A stretch of 7,930 bases of DNA from an uncultured Rickettsiales bacterium (GTDB lineage: Bacteria; Pseudomonadota; Alphaproteobacteria; UBA8366): NCBI GenBank assembly GCA_913046825.1, contig CAJWTF010000161.1, forward strand, positions 1-7,930, read 5' to 3'. The notes under the pieces were generated by a model, which was given only the letters and a program-made list of their open reading frames with translations, ran no database searches and had not been told where the DNA came from. A program made the translations under genes and the position numbers. Of the stretch, positions 1-5,912 are shown in pieces (position 1 is the first letter of the stretch; each line of letters starts with the position of its first letter).

Positions 1-221
1 TCCACCATTTGCAGACTTGGATCGATGCCGACTACACGTCCTTTATTTCCAGCAGCGGTTCCCAGCTCTTGAACAAGATGACCTCCGCCACAACCTACAT
101 CCAAGTATGTATTTCCGCCCCGAACATCTAATGCTTCTATAACTGCAGACCTTCGACTATTTCCAGCTTTGCCTTCTGCATTCTTTCGTTGCCATTCAGC
201 AACTTCTCCGCTGAAATCCAT
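1..221 (-). CDS. Class I SAM-dependent methyltransferase, N-terminal part (runs off left edge)
   Basis: Reading the minus strand from an ATG at 219-221 gives 73 uninterrupted codons to the window edge, so the C-terminal part is missing. Residues 39-47 read YLDVGCGGG, the glycine-rich motif I that holds S-adenosylmethionine in Rossmann-fold methyltransferases. Residues 63-68 read VVGIDP, the next strand, whose acidic residue (D67) normally binds the ribose hydroxyls of SAM. Both motifs are at the spacing expected of the Methyltransf_11/25 type. A GGAG lies 8 bases upstream of the ATG (230-233), which supports this start. The substrate-recognition half is not visible, so small molecule, lipid and protein substrates are all possible. 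The gene follows the NTF2-like gene on the same strand after a 98-bp gap and may be co-transcribed with it. Its A+T-leaning codons (AAA, GAA, GGA, AAT) differ from the GC-rich genes to the right. Confidence 0.85.
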   Translation of the reverse strand, partial: MDFSGEVAEWQRKNAEGKAGNSRRSAVIEALDVRGGNTYLDVGCGGGHLVQELGTAAGNKGRVVGIDPSLQMV

Positions 222-319
222 CGTCCTATCTCCACAAATACTCCGATTTCCTCTTCAAACTATTTTTCAACGCCTAGCATGGTGATCAGTACCGGCCTTT
301 AAAAGTGGCGCGTTTATTT

Positions 320-691
320 CTATCCACTCCCTGAGCCGCCTGTAATACCCCACCTGCCATCTTTAAAAATTATAATGTAAAGCGATTTATAATTACCAAT
401 AAGTGTGCCGTCTGCTTGGTAACGTCCAAATTGGAGCGATGCGTGGTATTTATGGTCGTTAAATTTTTCCAAAGTCAGTTCGTCTAATTCCGAATAGCCC
501 CATCCGTCGTCGGAGACATGGCTCTGAAACCACGTAAAAAGGTCATCCGCCGTTTTCCATTCATAGACGGTATTATTTCCCATCACCCTGAAATGTGGAA
601 AATGGCACGCCACGGACACACCTTGCAGGTCTTTCGCGTTTAGTGAAGAAAAATAATGATCTATAGTATTCCTTACGGCTTGTTCGCCCAT
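320..691 (-). CDS. NTF2/SnoaL-like small protein, C-terminus possibly frameshifted
   Basis: This encodes a 123-residue protein of the size and pattern of the NTF2-like (SnoaL/DUF4440) alpha+beta cone fold. An N-terminal helix contains the typical YFSSLNAKD stretch (about residues 13-21). It is followed by the short HFRV segment and a FTWFQSH helix. Strands then run through the YHASLQFGRY and NYKSLYIIIFKDGRWGI regions. Many such proteins are cytoplasmic, with small ligands or no known activity, so no reaction is assigned. The ATG at 689-691 is directly preceded by an in-frame TAA, which fixes the start. A GGA about 11 bases upstream is a weak ribosome site. The protein ends WGITGGSGSG, whereas relatives I know usually end in a WGIQARSS-like strand. 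Ignoring one base at 343 restores WGIQA and runs on to a TGA at 286-288. The gene is A+T-rich compared with those right of 1,372. Confidence 0.75.
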   Translation of the reverse strand: MGEQAVRNTIDHYFSSLNAKDLQGVSVACHFPHFRVMGNNTVYEWKTADDLFTWFQSHVSDDGWGYSELDELTLEKFNDHKYHASLQFGRYQADGTLIGNYKSLYIIIFKDGRWGITGGSGSG

Positions 692-729
692 TTACTTCTG
701 CATCCTTTGCCAGCCCTTGAGTTAATTTG

Positions 730-748
730 TTTAATGCGAGGCATTAAA
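730..748. repeat. Perfect 8-bp inverted repeat upstream of the NTF2-like gene
   Basis: TTTAATGC (730-737) and GCATTAAA (741-748) are exact reverse complements around a 3-base centre, GAG. The centre lies about 48 bases upstream of the NTF2-like start on the minus strand. It also lies just downstream of the stop of the gene remnant. It could be a dimeric repressor or activator operator for the NTF2-like gene. It is unlikely to be an intrinsic terminator, because the stem is A+T-rich and neither strand has a following T-run. I see no second copy in the window. Confidence 0.55.
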
Positions 749-799
749 GCAACTTGCAATGCTCAGTGGGTGGATCACGCCCGGCAATTACACGGCCCA

Positions 800-1129
800 C
801 TAACAGCCAACGTAATAATCATCAAACTCGAAAACCTCCACCTCCATCGGTCCACGCCATCCCATATTGTATAGGTCGTGTTCTGATGGCGGATCTTCCA
901 AATTCAATTCGATTAGGAGGTCCATTAACTCCGGACCGCCGCAACAATCAAATGCACATTCGTACCCCTCCGAATAATCTATGGGGCCCCATTGATCGTG
1001 CTGATGTCGCTTTAAATAGACGTGCTGGGTGCTCTAACAGCATGCGGCCAATGCAGCGATGCCCGAGATAATACGCCCGTTGGCGTGGCTTTTGACGACG
1101 AAGGGGTATGCGCCTGCTGCACCGAAACT
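800..1129 (-). pseudogene. Probable remnant of an unrecognised gene (interrupted frame)
   Basis: On the minus strand one frame is open from 1033 to a TAG at 800-802 (77 codons). The same frame is open for a further 31 codons upstream (1129 to 1037), with a single in-frame TAG at 1034-1036 between the two parts. The downstream part reads like real protein: it has scattered Trp and Tyr, a Cys pair in FDCCGG, a MDLLIELNLED helix-like run and an acidic aromatic tail ending FEFDDYYVGC. The upstream part ends in ISGIAALAACC, which resembles a lipobox but is followed at once by the stop. There is no ATG, GTG or TTG with a ribosome site that would make the whole frame a gene. The only late ATG (923-925) would give 41 residues. 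The best explanation is a decayed or frameshifted gene. I do not recognise the family, and chance openness is not excluded. Confidence 0.4.
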
Positions 1130-1284
1130 TTACAACGTTGCTCATTGATAGAGCTTCTCTTTAGTGCTTTGGCGTGATGCCGTGGGCACATGCTGAAGTT
1201 CAAGTCCCCTATCCATTTGGTGGATCAGACCAGCAGAGCCGGCGCGTTCCGCAGAATCCACACACATTCACAATAAACTAAACT

Positions 1285-1320
1285 TGTTCAAAGGTGATCA
1301 CCAACGTTGGCACCTGTTCA
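1285..1320. repeat. Two overlapping 10-bp palindromes inside a TGTTCA direct repeat
   Basis: GGTGATCACC (1293-1302) and CCAACGTTGG (1301-1310) are each perfect palindromes and share two bases. GGTG at 1293-1296 can also pair with CACC at 1311-1314. The block is bracketed by TGTTCA at 1285-1290 and 1315-1320. It lies 52-87 bases beyond the hutF stop codon. It could form a 3'-end hairpin for hutF transcripts, although no T-run follows on the minus strand, or serve as a protein-binding site. Function is unassigned. Confidence 0.5.
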
Positions 1321-1371
1321 CTCCCTTATTCTGCCAAGACAAAAGGATTAATCGATAAGATGTTCTCTTCC

Positions 1372-2769
1372 CTAACTCTCGTCCGCCAATAATCGTTCCA
1401 TAACAACGGCGAAATCTGATGTGATATCTTTTTCGTCGCGATGATGGCCGTCAGCAATCAACTGTTTGCCACGAACGTAGACGTCCTTTACCAATTCACT
1501 CCCACCTGAAAACACGTAACTGTCGAGGATTGCGTCGCCTGTTTTCCCAGCTAACAGCGGTGCAACACCGTCGAGCACGACGAGGTCCGCCTGAGCGCCC
1601 AACTCAATTCGCCCAATACTGCGACACAATGCCTGTGCGCCGCCCACACTCGCCAAATCGTACAATGCGGCACCCGTGGATTGCGATCCGGCCGGAAGCA
1701 ATAAATTACGTTGACGATGCAGCAGTCTCTGCCCGTACTCCAACAGGCGCAATTCTTCCGCCGCTTCCACCGCCACATGACTGTCGGTCCCCACACCAAA
1801 ACGCCCACCAGCCGCCAGATACTCGACCGCGGGGAAAATACCGTCGCCAAGGTCGGCCTCCGTCGTCGGACACAGCCCTGCAACAGCGCCGGACGTGGCC
1901 AAGGCCGATGTCTCTTTCGCCGTCATATGGGTGGCATGAACGAAGCACCACCGCCCCCCTACACCCGCATTTTCCAACAACCATTCGACCGGCCGAGCGC
2001 CGCTCCAGGCAACGCATTCCTCGACTTCGCGCATTTGCTCCGCGATGTGAATATGGATCGGCGAATGCGCATCCAATCCATCGACCAAAGAGACGGCTTC
2101 CGCCAAAGCTTCCGGACCAACAGCGCGCAACGAATGCGGTGCGATACCAAAGTTAAAACGCCTTCCCGCCCTCGAAACCTCGGCAATATTCTCCACAATC
2201 CGACGATAGGTCTCGGGGTCGCAAACATAGCGTCGTTGCCCCGCCTCCGATGCGGCACCACCGAAGCCACCTTGCGCATATAATACTGGTAATAGCGTCA
2301 GACCGATTCCACTACGCTCGCCCGCCGCCGCAATCCGGTATGCCATTTCTGCTGGATCGTCATAAGGCGCGCCATTGGACGCGTGGTGTAAATAATGAAA
2401 TTCACCGACTGCCGTATATCCGCCCTTAAGCAAGTCGACGTATAGCTGCGCGGCAATAGCCTCCACATCATCCGGCGTCAGTCGCGGGACAAACCGATAA
2501 ACCGCTTGCCGCCACGACCAAAAGTCATCGCCGTCCGGCCCGGCGCGCTCCGTGAGACCGGCCATCGCGCGTTGAAATGCGTGTGAGTGCAAATTCGGGA
2601 GTCCGGGCAACACCGGTCCTGATGCCGTGGGCAAATCATCACCAAGCGAGGCCGGACGAATAGCCGTGATCTCTCCACCGGACGCAAATTCGATCACCAC
2701 ATTCGCCGCCCAGCCGGACGGCAAATAAACCTTTTCGCAGTAAAGTCCGCGGTTCTCCATATGCGCCAT
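1372..2769 (-). CDS. hutF: Formimidoylglutamate deiminase (HutF)
   Basis: HutF hydrolyses N-formimino-L-glutamate to N-formyl-L-glutamate and ammonia in the five-step histidine degradation route, in the cytoplasm. The 465-residue length is normal for this amidohydrolase subgroup. The metal and catalytic residues are visible in order: H61 and H63 in NLHSHAFQRAMAGLTE, H241 with E244 in HIHIAEQ, H278 in FVHATH and D329 in GTDSH. The spacings H241-H278 and H241-D329 match those I recall for the Pseudomonas enzyme. The N-terminal LPSGWAANV strand is also typical of HutF. The ATG at 2769 is the longest start. A second ATG three codons in (2760) is better spaced from GGGG at 2772-2775 and may be the true one. 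None of hutH, hutU, hutI or hutG is in the window, so the rest of the pathway must lie elsewhere. The gene diverges from the asparaginase-like gene across 64 bp that may hold both promoters, though no clear consensus is visible. Confidence 0.93.
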   Translation of the reverse strand: MAHMENRGLYCEKVYLPSGWAANVVIEFASGGEITAIRPASLGDDLPTASGPVLPGLPNLHSHAFQRAMAGLTERAGPDGDDFWSWRQAVYRFVPRLTPDDVEAIAAQLYVDLLKGGYTAVGEFHYLHHASNGAPYDDPAEMAYRIAAAGERSGIGLTLLPVLYAQGGFGGAASEAGQRRYVCDPETYRRIVENIAEVSRAGRRFNFGIAPHSLRAVGPEALAEAVSLVDGLDAHSPIHIHIAEQMREVEECVAWSGARPVEWLLENAGVGGRWCFVHATHMTAKETSALATSGAVAGLCPTTEADLGDGIFPAVEYLAAGGRFGVGTDSHVAVEAAEELRLLEYGQRLLHRQRNLLLPAGSQSTGAALYDLASVGGAQALCRSIGRIELGAQADLVVLDGVAPLLAGKTGDAILDSYVFSGGSELVKDVYVRGKQLIADGHHRDEKDITSDFAVVMERLLADES

Positions 2770-2819
2770 TTCCCCGTTGCGGTCTCGGCCCTAGTTTAGT
2801 GCCTGAAGCTTTGTCATCC

Positions 2820-2825
2820 AGGAGG
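2820..2825 (+). promoter_or_regulatory. Strong ribosome binding site of the asparaginase-like gene
   Basis: AGGAGG sits 8 bases before the ATG at 2834-2836. It is the most perfect Shine-Dalgarno sequence in the window. It settles the start codon and suggests efficient translation of the first gene of the plus-strand operon. Confidence 0.85.
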
Positions 2826-2833
2826 AATACACT

Positions 2834-3832
2834 ATGGCCGGTCCCCGCGTCGCCGTTATTGGAACAGGCGGAACCATCTCGTCTGTTGGACGGCATGGTC
2901 TCGACCTTGTCGCTTATCTCGAGAACAACAAAATCTACGAGGTCGACGAGCTTTTAAACGCCTTCCCAGAGACACTGCAACAAGGCGATATCGTGCCGGT
3001 GCGTCTGCGCGCCATGCCGAGCACCTCTATCGGTCCCACCGAATGGCTGGAGATCAACGAGAAGATACATCAGTTGGTGGCCGACGACCCAGCGCTCGAA
3101 GGCATCGTCATCACCCATGGCACCGCCACACTGGAAGAGACCGCCTATTTCATGAACCTGGTGGTCAAATTGGACATCCCGGTCGTCCTGGTCGGGGCGC
3201 AACGTCCTGCTTCGGGCATGGGCACGGATTCCGGTATCAATATAGTGAACGCGATCCGCACCGCGGGCCATCCTGATTCACGCGGGCGCGGCGTACTGGG
3301 TGTCCTCAACGACGAAATCCATTTCTCCCGCGACATGACCAAGACCTCGACCCTGCGCCAGCAGACATTCAAAAGCCCGGACTTCGGAATTTTGGGTCAC
3401 GCGGATTGGGATAAGATTGCCTATTACCGGATGCCCGAGCGCCGCCGAGCGCCGGACACGGAATTTGACGTGCGTGGGATGACGGAACTTCCCCGCGTTG
3501 AATTGTCGATGACCTATGCAGGGTCGGACGGCACAGCCATCGATGCCTTCACCGCCGTCGGAGCAAAAGGCATTGTCGTCGGCGCCATGGCGCCCGGCTA
3601 TGTGACGCCAAAGGAATTTGAGCGGTTGAAAGCCGCCTCCGAGAAAGGCGTCATCATCGTCCACAGTACCCGCGCCGGGAGTGGCCGCGTCGCGGACGTT
3701 GCCTCACGCCGGGTACCGGGGACCGTGCTGGCCGACAATTTACCGCCGCAGAAAGCCCGGGTCCTCTTGACCGTCGCCTTGACCAAGACGGATGACCCGG
3801 TCGAACTGCAGCGCATTTTCGACCAATACTAA
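2834..3832 (+). CDS. Asparaginase-like amidohydrolase with altered substrate pocket
   Basis: This 332-residue protein has the asparaginase/glutaminase fold from end to end. The first signature is IGTGGTISS (T14 would be the nucleophile). The second is VITHGTATLEETAYF (T97). The DMTKTST segment carries the lysine (K170) of the second triad, and the C-terminus reads NLPPQKARVLL. There is no signal peptide, so it is cytoplasmic. In E. coli AnsB numbering, the Asp of HGTDT (D90) is Ala98 here. The GNGN segment carrying N248 is replaced by GAMAPGYV (about residues 250-257). I also see no clear counterpart of E283 around residues 286-296. Those residues hold the amino and carboxyl groups of asparagine. 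True L-asparaginase activity is therefore doubtful and another amide substrate is likely. The start is fixed by AGGAGG at 2820-2825. Its stop (3830-3832) directly abuts the CoA-transferase reading frame, indicating an operon. Fold confidence is high and substrate confidence is low. Confidence 0.88.
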   Translation: MAGPRVAVIGTGGTISSVGRHGLDLVAYLENNKIYEVDELLNAFPETLQQGDIVPVRLRAMPSTSIGPTEWLEINEKIHQLVADDPALEGIVITHGTATLEETAYFMNLVVKLDIPVVLVGAQRPASGMGTDSGINIVNAIRTAGHPDSRGRGVLGVLNDEIHFSRDMTKTSTLRQQTFKSPDFGILGHADWDKIAYYRMPERRRAPDTEFDVRGMTELPRVELSMTYAGSDGTAIDAFTAVGAKGIVVGAMAPGYVTPKEFERLKAASEKGVIIVHSTRAGSGRVADVASRRVPGTVLADNLPPQKARVLLTVALTKTDDPVELQRIFDQY

Positions 3833-3834
3833 AT

Positions 3835-3840
3835 GGAGAG
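3835..3840 (+). promoter_or_regulatory. Ribosome binding site that decides the CoA-transferase start
   Basis: GGAGAG lies four bases upstream of the ATG at 3845-3847, with GGAG itself six bases away. It overlaps the alternative ATG at 3833-3835. It favours the internal ATG, which begins MRPLDG as CoA transferases of this family usually do. Confidence 0.7.
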
Positions 3841-3844
3841 CACG

Positions 3845-5908
3845 ATGCGTCCCTTGGACGGAGTTATTGTGGCTGAACTAGGCGGGCGATATGCAGTCGG
3901 CGCATGCGGTACGCTGTTGTCTCAATTGGGGGCCACGGTCCTCTACGTCGAGGGGGATGACCTGCCTGGTGACAAATGGGCACACCGGGCGACTTACGTG
4001 CTTGGCAAGGAGCCTATTTCAAACGAAAAGCGCCAAGCCGCAATAGACGCGGCGGACGTTGTGCTGACGTCCAGCGACATCGATGGCGACAAGGCGGCAT
4101 ACGAGAACACCATCCATATCGACCTCACCGCATTCGGCCTCTCCGGCCCGCTCGCCGGGAAGTCTTATTCGGACGCTCTCATTCAAGCACTGACCGGTAT
4201 CGCTGATACCAACGGGCAAGAAGGCGGCGCACCGTTTGCTGCCGGCGCGCCGATTCTCGAATACGAAGCCGCCATCTATGGCGCGGCGGCCGCGGTGTCG
4301 GCTCTTCGCGTTCGGCGCCTCGGTGGACCCAATCAATCGGCCGACATCTCGCTATTCGATTGCGGCATCAACTCGTTGCCGACTTATTTGCCAGCGCATC
4401 ACGATGGCAAAGTTCCAAAACGCGAGGGCAATCGGCATCCGCTCGTTGTGCCCTGGAACAGCTTTTTGACCAGCGACGGCGACGTCTTGATCTGCACGGT
4501 CTCTAATGATCACTTTTCGATTCTGTGCGGGATTATCGGACGCCCAGATATCCCTGAGACTATTCTGGAGAATAACGACAGAGTTGCGAACCGCGGCCTT
4601 ATCGAACAGGCGATCACTGATTGGACATCTTCGCACACGCTGGCGGAATGCGTCGCCGCGCTCTCAGAAGCGGGGATCGCAAGCGGTCCCATCACTACCA
4701 TCGACGACCTCCCGACAGAAGCCAACCTGGTTCACCGTAACAGCCTTATTCGCGCAAAGGATGGTGACCGCGAATTCTTCGCCAAGACACCATTCTTCAC
4801 AAACGATGCGTGGTCTTCCAAGGTCGCGGATACGGTGAAGTCCGAAGGAAGCGGTGAAATTCCACAACCTCGCGGCGAAGCGGGTGGCGACAACGGACCT
4901 ACCTTACCGCTCGACGGTGTCCGGGTAATCGAATTCGGACAGTTCACCACGGCACCGCTCTGTGCTCGCCATCTCGCGACGCTCGGCGCAGAAGTCATCA
5001 AGGTCGAACCGGTGACCGGTGACGTGGCGCGCGACTGGGATCCACGCCGAGACGGGCTCGGCTACTACTTCATGTATTCGAATGCGGATAAACACGCTCT
5101 TGCCGTCGATATGCGCGATAAGGAAGGCTGGAACATTGTCCGCGATCTCATCGCGTCAGCCGACGTCATCGTGCAGAACATGAAGCCAGGCTCACTTGAC
5201 CGTCTCGGCTTCGGCTGGAAGGACGTGCAGAAATTCAACCCGAGCATGGTCTGCGTCGGTATCTCGGGCTTCGGCGACGACAGCGCCTATGAGGGCCGTC
5301 CCGCCGTCGACACTATTGTGCAAGGCGGCTCCGGGATCATGGACCTAACCCGCGACGACGGCGTGCCGCTTTCCACGGGTATATCCTACTCCGACATCAC
5401 TGGCGGTCAACTAGCGATGCTGGCCGTGGTCGCCGGGCTAGAACTTCGCGAGCGCACCGGCAAGGGCATGTCTTACGACGTCTCCATGCAGGATGTGACC
5501 TCCTGGGTGACGGAGACGACCTGGAGCATTCCGCCAGAAGATCGCGGCCCGAACGGTGCCGCGATTGAATGCAGCGACGGTTATGTTTGGATGGAGAACC
5601 CAGCAGATGCGGGCGACATCGATACGAAATCCAAAACCCGCGCCGCCATGTTCGGCGGGCTGGCGCCCAAAGGCATCAAACTGGCACCGGTCCTCAACGT
5701 GACCGAGGCCGCAACCCATCCGCAGACACTTGCCCGCAACCTGATCGTCGACAGCGAATGGGAGACCGGCCCATGGCCGCTGCTTGGCTCGCCGATTAAA
5801 CTCTCGAAAACACCGCCCCGGGTGCGCCGCCCGATCAACAGGCCGGAAGCACCCACACCGGAAGTACTGGAGAAATTCGGCATCCGTCGAAGGTCGGCCG
5901 CAGAGTAA
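3845..5908 (+). CDS. Tandem two-domain class III CoA transferase (CaiB/BaiF family)
   Basis: Class III transferases move coenzyme A from an acyl-CoA to a carboxylic acid through an aspartyl-CoA anhydride. From the chosen start the protein is 687 residues with two homologous halves. The first (about 1-340) opens PLDGVIVAELGG and has its candidate catalytic Asp in ISLFD (D172). Its small domain includes the HPLVVPWNSF segment. The second (about 353-685) opens PLDGVRVIEFGQ, continues LGAEVIKVEP and FGDDSAYEGRPAVD, and has its Asp in DVSMQD (D550). A linker rich in Gly, Pro and Glu joins them. Each half is shorter than a normal transferase of about 400 residues. The first lacks the NKRSVALDLK-type segment, and the second lacks most of its small domain. 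The frame also opens at an ATG at 3833, but the ribosome site and family pattern favour 3845. The gene is in an operon with the asparaginase-like gene upstream and the MDR reductase 4 bp downstream. The acid it activates is unknown. Confidence 0.88.
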   Translation: MRPLDGVIVAELGGRYAVGACGTLLSQLGATVLYVEGDDLPGDKWAHRATYVLGKEPISNEKRQAAIDAADVVLTSSDIDGDKAAYENTIHIDLTAFGLSGPLAGKSYSDALIQALTGIADTNGQEGGAPFAAGAPILEYEAAIYGAAAAVSALRVRRLGGPNQSADISLFDCGINSLPTYLPAHHDGKVPKREGNRHPLVVPWNSFLTSDGDVLICTVSNDHFSILCGIIGRPDIPETILENNDRVANRGLIEQAITDWTSSHTLAECVAALSEAGIASGPITTIDDLPTEANLVHRNSLIRAKDGDREFFAKTPFFTNDAWSSKVADTVKSEGSGEIPQPRGEAGGDNGPTLPLDGVRVIEFGQFTTAPLCARHLATLGAEVIKVEPVTGDVARDWDPRRDGLGYYFMYSNADKHALAVDMRDKEGWNIVRDLIASADVIVQNMKPGSLDRLGFGWKDVQKFNPSMVCVGISGFGDDSAYEGRPAVDTIVQGGSGIMDLTRDDGVPLSTGISYSDITGGQLAMLAVVAGLELRERTGKGMSYDVSMQDVTSWVTETTWSIPPEDRGPNGAAIECSDGYVWMENPADAGDIDTKSKTRAAMFGGLAPKGIKLAPVLNVTEAATHPQTLARNLIVDSEWETGPWPLLGSPIKLSKTPPRVRRPINRPEAPTPEVLEKFGIRRRSAAE

Positions 5909-5912
5909 ACCG

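Larger units (their letters stand above)
692..1371. other. 680-bp stretch without an intact gene
   Basis: This is the gap between the start of the NTF2-like gene and the 3' end of hutF. No frame on either strand gives a convincing complete protein with a start and ribosome site. The longer plus-strand frames read as Pro/Arg/Asn-rich sequence and lie antisense to a better minus-strand frame, so they look like shadows. What the stretch does hold is entered separately: a probable gene remnant (800-1129, minus), an inverted repeat (730-748) and a palindrome cluster (1285-1320). I see no tRNA, no transposase fragment and no clear promoter. The base composition is intermediate and closer to the left genes than to hutF. 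Confidence 0.6.

Noticed and set aside
222..319. Integron attC-like site between the NTF2-like and methyltransferase genes
   Set aside because: AACGCGCC and GGCGTT are inverted around about 40 bases, and the array of small A+T-rich genes in one direction recalls a cassette array. But the end motifs do not match RYYYAAC/GTTRRRY, no internal L-box pair is seen, and the gap near 700-800 has no matching site.
754..1071. 105-codon plus-strand frame in the gene-poor stretch
   Set aside because: Its composition is Pro/Arg/Asn-rich with no motif, it lacks a ribosome site, and it lies opposite the more protein-like minus-strand frame.
1198..1209. GTTCAAGTCCCC resembling a tRNA T-loop
   Set aside because: The flanking bases do not form the T-stem, and no acceptor or anticodon arm can be built around it.
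1530..2156. 208-codon plus-strand open frame inside hutF
   Set aside because: It is antisense to an enzyme with all catalytic residues intact, and its product is rich in Pro, Arg and His, typical of a shadow frame in GC-rich DNA.
5784..5912. Upstream extension of the MDR reductase frame
   Set aside because: It overlaps the end of the CoA transferase, and the family N-terminus (MRAVWYEKQG) begins at 5913.
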